The notes beneath the pieces were generated by a model, which did no database searches, was not told where the DNA came from, and saw only the letters and a program-made list of their open reading frames with translations. The position numbers and the translations under genes were made by a program. A stretch of 64,000 nucleotides of DNA from NCBI GenBank assembly GCA_045631645.1, contig JAZQVC010000031.1, positions 31,928 to 95,927 on the forward strand. Reading direction: 5' to 3'. Each line of letters opens with the position of its first letter. Within the stretch, counting starts at the first letter, position 1. Below are positions 8,150-16,681 of this stretch, one piece after another. Source of the stretch: SIG459 sp045631645. Its GTDB lineage: Bacteria; Bacillota; Clostridia; Oscillospirales; Oscillospiraceae.

Positions 8150-10405
8150 TTTGTTTCTCCAGGGTTTGGGAGGGATATAAGTTCCCCGCTTCACAAAGCA
8201 GGAATTGCAGAGTCTTCCTTTATGGTGCAGTGGCAGCGCCGCTCCGCAGCGAGAACAAAAGCTTATATTATTTTTAAGATTATGGAGCAGTATACCATTT
8301 ATAAGCTCCGCAGTACGCTCGCGCTCCTCATGAAGCTCATCACTATCCACTCTGCAGGAAAATGCCTTGCAGAAAGAGAAATATAGGTCAAGCTTCCTGT
8401 AATACAGTTCCAGTTCAGGAAGAGTATAGCTTTTTTCACTTTTTTCTGGAAGGGTGGGTCTTTCCGGCTCATCTCCTCTATAAAACTGCCTGAGAAAGCT
8501 TTTGAAAAGCTCCATCAGATCACTGTCAGTCTCATCAAAGGGAATGTTGGCGGCTCGAAGTTCCTGCTCTCTATCCATGGAAAATCCAAACTCACGCATT
8601 TTCCCTATGATATGGATATAGCGGCTTACATCGAGTTTTATATAGGGGTCTACAGTGGGAATGGAGTTCCACACCTGCAGGACCTCAAGAATATCGAAAT
8701 CCACATTGAGTATCAAGTCGGAAAAGCCGACTACCGCATGCTCAATGGGGGCAACTTCGCTTTCAAGCCCACGTCTTATGGTGCTGAGATTTTCTGTTGC
8801 ACCGACAAAACCTTTGTCATACATTCCGTAGCGCCCTGCTCTGCCGGCTATCTGCTGTATTTCTTCCGGTTTAAGCTCCCTGCGCTCCACACCGTCAAAC
8901 TTCTCCGTATCGGTGAAAATAACGCGACGGATGGGAAGATTCAGACCCATACCTATAGCATCGGTGCTGACTACATATTCCATATCGCCCTTGAGGAAGC
9001 CTTCAACCTGTCTTCGTCGGGTTGAATAAGGAAGCGCGCCATAGATTATTGCGGGATTCTTGCCCTTTTGCCGCATATCTTCCGCTATACTCAAAACTCC
9101 GATTTTGGAGAATGTAATGAGAGCATCTCCCGGTCGAATATCCTCCCATGAAGTCTGGCGCTTCATGCAGATAAGAGGAGTCTTTCTCTTGTGCTCTATG
9201 ACCTCGAAACTATCGCCGCAGCTTTTGATAAGACGCAGAAGAATATTTTTTGCATGGGGGGCTCCGCAGAGATGGACTTCCGAGGCCTGCACGCCCAAAA
9301 TAGCTCTTGTCCACGCATAACCTCTCTCCCTGTCGGATATCATCTGGCACTCATCAATTACGGCAACATCAAATTTCCGCTTCAGGTCAAGCTTTTCCGC
9401 AGTTGCGGAAACATGAGTATCCCCGGGCATTACATCCTCTTCCTCGCCGGTGGTAAGAGAGCATTTAACTCCGTAATCCAGCAATGTTTCCTGCCCTTCA
9501 AGGGCAAGAAGGCGCAAGGGAGAGAGATAAACTCCGCTTTTCACCTCCGCAAGACGGCGGAAGCCTGCATAAGTTTTACCGGTATTCGTACCGCCCAGAT
9601 GCAGAATAAAATGACGGTTCATTGCACGGGCCTCGGGATATTCATCCTTTGGATTCAGCTCCGCCATAATTTTAAGGCTGGAGCGAATTGCCCGCGGAAC
9701 ATAAATTACCGAGTAGATATAAGAAAGAGGATGGCTTAAAAGTTCCTGAGCAGGGAAATTTTCCATTCCGAGAAATTGCGTTATGTCAACCTCAGGCTGG
9801 CTTTGTATAAAGCTTTCCACCATATAACTGCTGACAGAAGTGAGAACTTCAGCATAGTTGGCTTTAAGCTTGTCCCCAAATCCTCCGCTATAATTTCGTC
9901 CCAGCCAGGGAGCAGCCGTAATGAAACGCTTTATTGCGCCTGTGATATTCTCGCTGCGTCCTCCGGGCTTGAGGTTAAGGAAGTTGGATATATAACCCAT
10001 AACTTTTCCCGCAGGAATACCGTCCGCCCAGCTGCAGGTAAGCATCATTTTGGTAATTGCGTTGTGATAATGGCAGGCAAGCATCTCACCAGCGGAGGCA
10101 TTTTCTCCGGGCATAGGTCTGCAGGAATCGAAAAACTCCACCGCAGCTCTAACAGCTGCCTCTCCATCTGCATAGTTAAGTTCCTGCTGCTGCTTTTCCA
10201 TCTCGCGCCTCAGTCTTAAATCCCGCCTGAAGCGCTCTGTCTGTTCCGCGGCGATAACATCGGATTTTATCCAGCAGCGAACACGCTTGCCGCGAAAGTT
10301 CATATAACGGCATTGGGGCAAAAGCTCATCTATGAGAGCTTCCGTCCATCCTCTGCTCTTGAGAAGGCCGGAACCCCAGTATTTATTTTTGTTGTTTCCG
10401 GCCAT
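8147..10405 (-). CDS. SUV3-like ATP-dependent RNA helicase
   Basis: A 752-residue helicase. The core resembles mitochondrial SUV3/SUPV3L1: HLGGTNTGKTYAGFRRL (Walker A, near 272), VYLSPLRLLALEGQETL, TTGEE, VIDECQMISDRERGYAWTRAILG (motif II, DECQ), HLCGAP and, near the end of the core, DAIGMGLNLPIRRVIF and QIAGRAGRYG (motif VI). Residues 1-250 are unlike SUV3 and may be a substrate-binding extension. The last 35 residues hold CSRCG...CNSC, a zinc ribbon. SUV3 proteins unwind RNA for degradation; a role in RNA turnover is inferred. It follows the methyltransferase gene by 14 bases and is probably co-transcribed. Confidence 0.82.
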   Translation of the reverse strand: MAGNNKNKYWGSGLLKSRGWTEALIDELLPQCRYMNFRGKRVRCWIKSDVIAAEQTERFRRDLRLRREMEKQQQELNYADGEAAVRAAVEFFDSCRPMPGENASAGEMLACHYHNAITKMMLTCSWADGIPAGKVMGYISNFLNLKPGGRSENITGAIKRFITAAPWLGRNYSGGFGDKLKANYAEVLTSVSSYMVESFIQSQPEVDITQFLGMENFPAQELLSHPLSYIYSVIYVPRAIRSSLKIMAELNPKDEYPEARAMNRHFILHLGGTNTGKTYAGFRRLAEVKSGVYLSPLRLLALEGQETLLDYGVKCSLTTGEEEDVMPGDTHVSATAEKLDLKRKFDVAVIDECQMISDRERGYAWTRAILGVQASEVHLCGAPHAKNILLRLIKSCGDSFEVIEHKRKTPLICMKRQTSWEDIRPGDALITFSKIGVLSIAEDMRQKGKNPAIIYGALPYSTRRRQVEGFLKGDMEYVVSTDAIGMGLNLPIRRVIFTDTEKFDGVERRELKPEEIQQIAGRAGRYGMYDKGFVGATENLSTIRRGLESEVAPIEHAVVGFSDLILNVDFDILEVLQVWNSIPTVDPYIKLDVSRYIHIIGKMREFGFSMDREQELRAANIPFDETDSDLMELFKSFLRQFYRGDEPERPTLPEKSEKSYTLPELELYYRKLDLYFSFCKAFSCRVDSDELHEERERTAELINGILLHNLKNNISFCSRCGAALPLHHKGRLCNSCFVKRGTYIPPKPWRNK

Positions 10406-10419
10406 AATTTTCCTCCGAA

Positions 10420-11226
10420 TTATTTTTCACCGACTATAAGCAGGTGATTTGTCATCCCCAGCATTTCCGGTTTTTCACAAATATAAAAATGATATCTGAG
10501 ATATTGCTCATAGCCCTCATCATCAAGGGCGTTTATTTTGTCTTCCAAAAGCTCACTGACGCCGTCCACTGCCACCTGTCGAAGCATCCTCACATTGGCA
10601 TCATCAAGCATTTTGCGGCACCTATCAACGGTTGCAAAGACAAAGGGGAAATCATTAAGACGAAATGTCGCTTTATCGTAGTCTCCGTCAGTGAAATAAC
10701 GATTATTATAGTTAAACTCTGTGAGTATTACCATATCGTTGGTAATAAAGGCGAAAAACAGCTTGCCGCTTTTTTTGCAGACACGTTTCGCCTCTTCAAT
10801 GGCTTTAAGTCTGTCTTCAGGAGATTCGAGGTGATACAAAGGACCGAACAACAGCACTATATCGAAGCTCTCATCGCCGTAAGCGCTCAGGTCAAGGGCG
10901 TTGCCCTGTATAAGTTCTAAGGAGTGAGAGGGTAAAATCTTGCGTCTGAATGCGGCTATATTGGCGTCGGAAAGTTCGACAGCGTGGACATCATAACCTT
11001 TTTCCGCAAAATAGAGGCTATATTCTCCCGCACCTGCGCCTATGTCCAATATTTTATCACCGGGTCGAAGATATTCCTCAATGATGCGCACAGTGGTTAT
11101 AAACTCAACGCTTGCGGCCTTTGAACGATTAAGTCTATTATCCTCATTAAAAAGTTCGTAAATTTTATTTACGCGCTCGCTTTCATTGCCGATTTTTCTT
11201 ATTTCCTCAAAGGTCAAACTTCTCAC
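10420..11226 (-). CDS. Class I SAM-dependent methyltransferase
   Basis: A 268-residue protein with a clear Rossmann methyltransferase core: ILDIGAGAGEYSLYFAEKGYDVHAVELS (motif I plus the acidic residue of motif II), QGNALDLS (motif III) and FDIVLLFGPLYHL (motif IV with the LYHL seen in many small-molecule methylases). The substrate cannot be told. ATG 11224-11226 follows an AGAGGTGAG ribosome site. It is the first gene of a two-gene unit with the SUV3-like helicase, so an RNA substrate is possible but unsupported by motifs. Confidence 0.85.
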   Translation of the reverse strand: MRSLTFEEIRKIGNESERVNKIYELFNEDNRLNRSKAASVEFITTVRIIEEYLRPGDKILDIGAGAGEYSLYFAEKGYDVHAVELSDANIAAFRRKILPSHSLELIQGNALDLSAYGDESFDIVLLFGPLYHLESPEDRLKAIEEAKRVCKKSGKLFFAFITNDMVILTEFNYNNRYFTDGDYDKATFRLNDFPFVFATVDRCRKMLDDANVRMLRQVAVDGVSELLEDKINALDDEGYEQYLRYHFYICEKPEMLGMTNHLLIVGEK

Positions 11227-11267
11227 CTCTTTTTATAATTATATCACATATTGTCATTTAAGAGAAA

Positions 11268-11302
11268 TAAAAAAACGAGGGATAAAAATCCCTCGTTTTT
11301 TA
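11268..11302 (-). terminator. Terminator after the SDR gene
   Basis: AAAAACGAGGGAT and ATCCCTCGTTTTT form a stem with A and T runs on both sides, immediately downstream of the minus-strand gene ending at 11319. Confidence 0.9.
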
Positions 11303-11318
11303 TGTAAGAAGCAATTTC

Positions 11319-12125
11319 TTAGCCGATAGCAGTGAGACCGCCGTCGGGATAGAGAATGTTGCCGGTCAGGAAGTCGGAAGCGGGAGCGGAGAGGAACAGT
11401 GCGGTGCCGACGCAGTCATCGGGATCGCTCATGCGGCGCATGGGCAGACCTGCACCCTGCATCTCCAGATACTTCTCAACGGTAACACCGGCTTCAGCAG
11501 CGCGCATCTCGAAGATCTTGGTCATCATGGGGGTCTTCATGATGTTGGGACCGAAAGCGTTGACGGTGATGCCGTAGGGGCCGAGCTCGGAAGCGAGCTG
11601 CTTGGTGAGCATATCAACAGCACCCTTGGAAGCGCAGTAAGCTGCGTTGCCGGGGCCCTTGGTAGCGATCTTGCCGCGAACGGAGGTAACGTTGACGATC
11701 TTGCCGTACTTGCGCTCAGCCATGTACTTGCCGAAGTGCTTGCAGGTGATCATGAGGGAGGTGATGTCATCCTGCAGAACCTTGTTGAACTCGGATACGG
11801 GGAAATCGAAAAGGGGCTTCTTGACGTTGGTGCCCTGAGAGTTGATGAGGATGTCGATGTGACCCATCTCTTCGTTGGACTGCTTTGCGATAGCTGCAAC
11901 AACTTCTTCGTCGTTAGCATCGCAAACATAATACTTGAACTCCTTGCCGGTGAGAGCCTTCAGCTCTTCGCAAGCTGCCTGGAGCTTGCTCTCGGTGCGG
12001 GAAGCGATAGCAACATTAGCGCCGCACTCTGCGAGACCCTGAGCGACGAGCTTGCCGAGGCCGCCTGCGCCGCCGATGATCATAGCGTTCTTACCGGTCA
12101 GATCAAAAAGCTTGCTGAAATCCAT
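11319..12125 (-). CDS. Short-chain dehydrogenase/reductase (highly codon-optimised)
   Basis: A 268-residue classical SDR: NAD(P)-binding GGAGGLGKL (near 19-27), NSQG (near 94), catalytic Ser in NVTSVRG, YCASKGAVD (Tyr-x-x-x-Lys near 160) and the C-terminal PDGG. The best general resemblance is to gluconate 5-dehydrogenase-like enzymes, but phloroglucinol reductase is also an SDR of this size. Codon choice is strikingly biased (AAG, CTC, GGC, ACC, ATC), like rplM and rpsI in this window and unlike most neighbours, so strong expression is expected. It precedes a cyclase-family hydrolase on the opposite side (12239-12820), both minus strand. The substrate is not proven. Confidence 0.9.
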   Translation of the reverse strand: MDFSKLFDLTGKNAMIIGGAGGLGKLVAQGLAECGANVAIASRTESKLQAACEELKALTGKEFKYYVCDANDEEVVAAIAKQSNEEMGHIDILINSQGTNVKKPLFDFPVSEFNKVLQDDITSLMITCKHFGKYMAERKYGKIVNVTSVRGKIATKGPGNAAYCASKGAVDMLTKQLASELGPYGITVNAFGPNIMKTPMMTKIFEMRAAEAGVTVEKYLEMQGAGLPMRRMSDPDDCVGTALFLSAPASDFLTGNILYPDGGLTAIG

Positions 12126-12238
12126 AGTGAAATTTCTCCTTTGAATTATATTTTTGTTTAACCTTATCTATTTTATTCCCGAAAGCTTACATTGTCAAGT
12201 AAGTACGGGAGTATAGACCATAAATAACGAAGTCTGTC

Positions 12239-12820
12239 TTATTCCGCGATCAAAACAGCGCGAACGGGAGCACCGTCGCAGCCGCCGTACTTCACGGGAA
12301 ATGCAAAGAGAAGATAGTCGCCATCTTCAACATCATCAAGACACACATTTTCAATCACAGCAACACCGCCGTTGAAAAGAAGCTCATGAATGTTCTTTTC
12401 ATTATCATCGGGGGCAACGCTGATGGCATCGGTGAGAAGTGCCTTTATGCCGCAGGCGGCAAGATAATCAGCAGCCTGCTCGCAAAGGAAGCTGTCTCCT
12501 CCGGATCTGAGAGCAAGGCGTTCGCAGCCGGAAAGGCGACCTTTGATGTCACTGACCTTTATCAGGGAGTTTTCGGGAACAGTGATAACGCGGCAATTTC
12601 CGCAGTAATGCTCCAGCGGCATCTGGTCAATGGTGGTGCCGTCAGCAATAAAGTGGCTGAATGCGTCTGCATGAGTTCCGAGATGCACTCCCGATGTAAT
12701 AACACTGGAATTGCACTCATCACCGTTTTCAATGCTCTGACTGAGGGTAAAGCTTGCAGGCTCATCCTTGTAATAAACAGGAGCCTCCTGCAGAGTGCGG
12801 CTAATATCGATTATTTTCAT
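12239..12820 (-). CDS. Cyclase-family metal-dependent hydrolase (PF04199)
   Basis: A 193-residue protein of the kynurenine formamidase/isatin hydrolase superfamily. The metal-binding signature HLGTHADAFSHF is near residue 47, preceded by an ISRTLQE start typical of the family and followed by a conserved LLTDAISVAPD segment. Members hydrolyse amides or carbon-carbon and lactam rings using Mn or Zn. ATG 12818-12820 follows GGAGAATTGTTT; the in-frame TTG upstream is unlikely. It lies 113 bases upstream of the SDR gene in the same direction, so a two-step reductase plus ring-opening or hydrolase pathway is an inference worth testing. Confidence 0.85.
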   Translation of the reverse strand: MKIIDISRTLQEAPVYYKDEPASFTLSQSIENGDECNSSVITSGVHLGTHADAFSHFIADGTTIDQMPLEHYCGNCRVITVPENSLIKVSDIKGRLSGCERLALRSGGDSFLCEQAADYLAACGIKALLTDAISVAPDDNEKNIHELLFNGGVAVIENVCLDDVEDGDYLLFAFPVKYGGCDGAPVRAVLIAE

Positions 12821-12879
12821 AAACAATTCTCCTTCTCTTTCGCTGTCTTGCTTTTGAAAACAAAAACTCTTCCCGCTTA

Positions 12880-13365
12880 TCAGTCTCTTCTTCTGCGGGA
12901 GCTCTTGCGGGGATGGTCATAAAGCTTATTGCCGGACATTCTGCTGTCAGATTCCTGCATAAACTGTTTAAGCTTGTCTTCAAAATTCTGATCCGCAGAT
13001 TTTGCGGGAACATATACCTCTCTCGCAGGCGCAGCAGAGTTCTGAGGTCTTGCCGCTGCGGGCTTAGGGTTCTGGGGGCGGAACTTATCCTCACTCTTAC
13101 GAGGAGGACGATTCTCGGAAGGCGGATTCTCCATAGCCTTTTTAATGGAAAGATTAATCTTTCCATCGGGGCTTATGGCCACTATTTTAACCTTAACTTC
13201 CTGTCCATTTGTCAGATGCTCGTTGATATCGCTGACATAGGCATTGGCCACCTCGGAAATATGTACAAGTCCGCTCTTGCCTCCGGGAAGAGCAACAAAA
13301 GCTCCAAACTTGGTTATTCCGGTAACCTTGCCGTCAAGAATCAATCCCACTTCCAATTCCTGCAT
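12880..13365 (-). CDS. S1 RNA-binding domain protein (YabR-like)
   Basis: A 161-residue protein: residues 1-72 form one S1 domain (VGLILDGKVTGITKFGAFVALPGGKSGLVHISE...VKVKIVAISPDGKINLSIKKA), and the rest is a basic, Pro/Arg-rich tail ending in RKSSRRRRD. In Bacillus the corresponding gene yabR also follows divIC, yabQ and yabP. It probably binds RNA; cellular role unknown. The ATG at 13363-13365 follows AGAGG by seven bases; a TTG two codons upstream is less likely. Confidence 0.88.
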   Translation of the reverse strand: MQELEVGLILDGKVTGITKFGAFVALPGGKSGLVHISEVANAYVSDINEHLTNGQEVKVKIVAISPDGKINLSIKKAMENPPSENRPPRKSEDKFRPQNPKPAAARPQNSAAPAREVYVPAKSADQNFEDKLKQFMQESDSRMSGNKLYDHPRKSSRRRRD

Positions 13366-13411
13366 GTGCAAACCTCTCAGTTAATTTATAAATTTATCTT
13401 TGGATCCTCCC

Positions 13412-13693
13412 TTAATTCGAAGGACCGTAAAACACAATTTCATCGGGCATTACAAGCCCAAACCGCTTTCTGGCAATAGAAGCAATAAGCTCCTCGTCTC
13501 CGGCAGAGGATATCTCCTCCGATAAGCGCTCATTTTCCTTTTCAAGACTTTCTGCTTTAATGCGAAGCTCTTCCAAAAGAGCGTCTGATCGCTCTCTTTC
13601 CTCTTTCAGTTCGTATATGTTCAGAAGAGCATATATCAAAACGGCAGGGATAATAAACTTCAGCAGTGTATGCACTCCGGGAATTTTCATCAT
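13412..13693 (-). CDS. divIC: Septum formation initiator DivIC/FtsB family
   Basis: A 93-residue bitopic protein: a short cytosolic start, a transmembrane helix (LLKFIIPAVLIYALLNIY, about 9-26), then a leucine-rich coiled coil (27-62) and a short extracytoplasmic tail with IARKRFGLVMPDE, the usual DivIC/FtsB C-terminal motif. It should act with FtsL and DivIB at the division septum. The ATG at 13691-13693 follows AGAGG. Its first 137 bases overlap the end of the yabQ frame, which is unusually long. Confidence 0.9.
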   Translation of the reverse strand: MMKIPGVHTLLKFIIPAVLIYALLNIYELKEERERSDALLEELRIKAESLEKENERLSEEISSAGDEELIASIARKRFGLVMPDEIVFYGPSN

Positions 13694-14165
13694 CGTAACC
13701 TCTTTGCCGCGCTTTCCGCGCTTTGAAATTACTCATACCAATTCCCAGTTTATCATCTTTACTATATTTAGTTATTCTAAACCTTTTTTTGGCACTTGAA
13801 AAGATATTTTTTAAATTTTTAATCATTTTTTTGCCCTGTTTTTTCAAAGCTTTCAGACATTTTTGAAGAACACTTTCCAATTTATCGAAAATCGGTCTCA
13901 GAACCCTTCCGAATGTAAGGCAATAAGCCGCTCCTCCCGCTGCGCAGGCAAAAGGCATATAAAATCTCAGATTGCCTCCGCAGCACATTCCAAGGACAAA
14001 AATACAGCCCGCCGCGAACACACAAAAGATAACATCAAAAACAACAACAAAAAACGGCAGCAGCCCCTTTGGCACCCGGAGAATATCATAAATAAACCCC
14101 AGACAAACTCCCAGCGCCAATGAAGCTGCTATTTCTGCAAATTGCAGAAAGATACTACTTTCCAA
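13557..14165 (-). CDS. yabQ: Spore cortex biosynthesis protein YabQ
   Basis: A 202-residue protein with about three to four N-terminal transmembrane segments (residues 5-90; FYDILR-type motif GFIYDILRVPKG) followed by a Lys-rich cytosolic part. The layout yabP-yabQ-divIC-S1 matches Bacillus, where YabQ is a sporulation membrane protein needed for the cortex. The frame runs 137 bases into divIC: the last ~45 residues (from about GYDDENS) are encoded inside divIC and look non-conserved. Either this is a true long overlap or the natural end was lost by a late frameshift. Confidence 0.85.
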   Translation of the reverse strand: MESSIFLQFAEIAASLALGVCLGFIYDILRVPKGLLPFFVVVFDVIFCVFAAGCIFVLGMCCGGNLRFYMPFACAAGGAAYCLTFGRVLRPIFDKLESVLQKCLKALKKQGKKMIKNLKNIFSSAKKRFRITKYSKDDKLGIGMSNFKARKARQRGYDDENSRSAYTAEVYYPCRFDICSSEHIRTERGKRAIRRSFGRASH

Positions 14166-14171
14166 TATTTT

Positions 14172-14456
14172 TCACCGGAAAAGTTTTTTCCATAATCCTT
14201 CGGAAGCGTTCCTCTCCTCATAACGAAGCTCTGCAATATGTCCCGTTACAACCGCCTCCCCTGCAACAAGGTCCAACTTACCCATATGAAGTCCCTCGCC
14301 GCAAATTATCAAGCTGCCCGCTGAGGTTGACATAATTATTTCCTGCTCATCAAAGCTTTCCACCCGTTCAACTCCGTTTATGCTTAAATTTTTTCTCTCG
14401 TCAAGATTAATGCTATGAGGTTTAGCAGCGCTAATCCTCCGCTCTTCATAAGCCAT
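14172..14456 (-). CDS. yabP: Sporulation protein YabP
   Basis: A 94-residue protein resembling YabP/YqfC: HSINLDERKNLSINGVERVESFDEQEIIMSTSAGSLIICGEGLHMGKLDLVAGEAVVTG is the typical short beta-rich core. In Bacillus YabP is made in the mother cell and is required for sporulation together with YabQ. It begins the yabP-yabQ-divIC-S1 set, with only six bases before yabQ. ATG 14454-14456 follows GGAGGTGC. Confidence 0.92.
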   Translation of the reverse strand: MAYEERRISAAKPHSINLDERKNLSINGVERVESFDEQEIIMSTSAGSLIICGEGLHMGKLDLVAGEAVVTGHIAELRYEERNASEGLWKKLFR

Positions 14457-14505
14457 TGCAGCACCTCCATATAATAATTCTTATAAAACTTATGCTCAGT
14501 ATAAG

Positions 14506-14540
14506 AAAAAAAGAAGCACACAAACGTGTGCTTCTTTTTA
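14506..14540 (-). terminator. metG terminator
   Basis: AAGAAGCACAC and GTGTGCTTCTT close a four-base loop, followed on the minus strand by TTTTTTTCTTA; it lies just after the metG stop. Confidence 0.88.
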
Positions 14541-14555
14541 TACACTTATAAGTTA

Positions 14556-16520
14556 TCAGCCAAGCTTTGCGCCTGCAGGGATGGAATCATCCAGCATAAG
14601 AAGATTGAGCTTTTCTTCGCCGCGCTCGGTATGGACGGCGGAGATGAGCATACCGCAGGACATCTGACCCATCATCTTTCTGGGAGGAAGGTTGATAATT
14701 GCAACCAAGGTTTTTCCGATGAGTTCTTCGCTCTTATAAAACTTTGCAATGCCGCTGAGAATCTGGCGAGGCTGACCGCTGCCGTCATCAAGAGTGAACT
14801 TCAAAAGCTTATCGCTCTTTTTCACATTTTCGCAGGCAAGAACCTTAACAACACGGAAATCGCTCTTGCAGAAGGTTTCAAAATCAACACTTTCCTCAGC
14901 AAAGGGTTCAACTTCGAGAGGAGGCAGGGCTGCCTTGCGTGCTGCTTCTGCAGCTTCTTCAAGCTCTGCGAGAGCCTTTTCAACATCGATTCTGGGGAAG
15001 AGAGGTGCAGCAGTGGAGCTGTTCCAGCTGCATTCGCAGTTGCAGCGGAAAGAAAGGCTTTCCCACTTGCGAAGTTCTTCGGCAACGCCCAGCTGGTTGA
15101 GAATTGCTTCGGAAGAAGCGGGCATGAAGGGACTTACAAGAATTGCGGAAATGCGGATAGCCTCGCAGAGGTTCTTCATAACGCTGAGGAGACGTGCTTT
15201 GCTTTCTTCGCTCTTTGCAAGAACCCAGGGTGCGGTCTCGTCAATATACTTATTGGCGCGTCCGATGAGTCGGAATGCCTCTGCAAGGGCAAGATGGAGC
15301 TGATAAGCCTCCATGTGCTTGGTATAGTTTGCAACAACATCGGCAGCAAGAGCCTTGATCTCACCGTCAAGCGCTGCCCACTCGCCACCCTCAGCAAGAG
15401 TGCTTTCGAAGTACTTCTGGCTCATAGCGGTGGTGCGGCTGACCAGATTGCCAAGGTCATTGGCAAGGTCGGTGTTGATGGTCTTGATAAGAAGCTCGTT
15501 GGAGAAGTTGCCGTCGGAGCCGAAGGGGAAGGTGCGCAGCAGGAAGAAGCGGAGAGCGTCCACGCCGAACTTTTCTGCAAGGATATAAGGATCAACAACA
15601 TTGCCCTTGCTCTTGCTCATCTTGCCGCCATCCAGAAGCAGCCAGCCATGGCCGTAAACCTTCTTGGGCAGGCTCTCGCCCATGCTCATGAGCATTGCGG
15701 GCCAGATGATGGAATGGAAGCGGACAATCTCCTTGCCAACGATGTGAACATCGGCAGGCCAGAACTCCTTATAATCATCATACTTATCGTTTTCGTAACC
15801 GAGAGCGGTTATATAGTTGCTGAGAGCATCGATCCATACATAGACAACATGACCGGGATCAAAGTCCACAGGCACACCCCAGGTAAAGGAAGTGCGGGAG
15901 ACACAAAGATCCTCAAGACCGGGCTTGATGAAGTTATTCACCATTTCATTCACGCGGCTGCGAGGCTCAAGGAAATCGGTGTTTTCCAGAAGATCGCGGA
16001 TGCGGTCAGCATACTTGCTGAGACGGAAGAAATATGCCTCCTCCTCAGCGTCCTGAACCTCGCGTCCGCAGTCGGGGCACTTGCCGTCAACCAGCTGGCT
16101 TTCGGTCCAGAAGCTTTCACAGGGCTTGCAGTATTTTCCCGTATACTTGCCCTTATAAATATCACCGTTTTCATACATCTTCTTGAAGATCTTCTGAATT
16201 GCGGCAACATGGTAATCATCGGTGGTGCGGATAAAGCGGTCGTTGGAGATGTTCATCAGCTTCCAAAGATCCTTAACGCCGCGCTCGCCCAGAACGATGT
16301 TATCAACAAACTGCTGAGGAGTTACGCCGGCTTCGGTGGCTTTATCCTCGATTTTCTGGCCGTGCTCATCGGTTCCGGTGAGGAACATCACATCACAACC
16401 CTGCAGGCGCTTATAGCGGGCAATTGCATCAGTTGCAACGGTGCAATAGGTGTGGCCGATATGGAGCTTATCGCTGGGGTAATAAATAGGAGTGGTAATA
16501 TAGAATTTCTTGTTTTCCAT
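14556..16520 (-). CDS. metG: Methionyl-tRNA synthetase
   Basis: A 654-residue synthetase that charges tRNA-Met. Landmarks in order: PIYYPSDKLHIGHTY (HIGH motif), a zinc knuckle CKPCESFW...CPDCGRE, FTWGVPVDFDPGHVVYVWIDAL, GKMSKSKGNVVDP (KMSKS motif), an anticodon-binding helical domain, and a C-terminal EMAP/Trbp111-like tRNA-binding domain (FRVVKVLACENVKKSDKLL). Length and order are normal for the clostridial MetG with one zinc knuckle. ATG 16518-16520 follows AAGGGTG; the frame stays open nine codons further up but without a ribosome site. Confidence 0.97.
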   Translation of the reverse strand: MENKKFYITTPIYYPSDKLHIGHTYCTVATDAIARYKRLQGCDVMFLTGTDEHGQKIEDKATEAGVTPQQFVDNIVLGERGVKDLWKLMNISNDRFIRTTDDYHVAAIQKIFKKMYENGDIYKGKYTGKYCKPCESFWTESQLVDGKCPDCGREVQDAEEEAYFFRLSKYADRIRDLLENTDFLEPRSRVNEMVNNFIKPGLEDLCVSRTSFTWGVPVDFDPGHVVYVWIDALSNYITALGYENDKYDDYKEFWPADVHIVGKEIVRFHSIIWPAMLMSMGESLPKKVYGHGWLLLDGGKMSKSKGNVVDPYILAEKFGVDALRFFLLRTFPFGSDGNFSNELLIKTINTDLANDLGNLVSRTTAMSQKYFESTLAEGGEWAALDGEIKALAADVVANYTKHMEAYQLHLALAEAFRLIGRANKYIDETAPWVLAKSEESKARLLSVMKNLCEAIRISAILVSPFMPASSEAILNQLGVAEELRKWESLSFRCNCECSWNSSTAAPLFPRIDVEKALAELEEAAEAARKAALPPLEVEPFAEESVDFETFCKSDFRVVKVLACENVKKSDKLLKFTLDDGSGQPRQILSGIAKFYKSEELIGKTLVAIINLPPRKMMGQMSCGMLISAVHTERGEEKLNLLMLDDSIPAGAKLG

Positions 16521-16622
16521 TGTGTTTTCACCCTTAAAAAATATCATTATGCAGACATAATCCGCATATTATCATAACTTTGAAAGTATATCATTGCCCC
16601 AAAGCGTTGTCAAGGCAAGCAA

Positions 16623-16671
16623 AAGGTGCATCCTGCTCCTCCCCTTGGGAGTATGCATCAGGATGCGCCTT
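16623..16671 (-). terminator. Terminator after the VanW-domain gene
   Basis: Near-complementary arms AAGGTGCATCCTG and CAGGATGCGCCTT enclose a second small hairpin, followed on the minus strand by TTTTGCTT; it lies ten bases after the stop of the gene ending at 16682. Confidence 0.75.
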
Positions 16672-16681
16672 AATTTTAGTT

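Noticed and set aside
14526..16577. Long open frame on the plus strand through metG
   Set aside because: It is antisense to a clear methionyl-tRNA synthetase with all motifs intact; the product shows no family and follows from the codon bias of metG.
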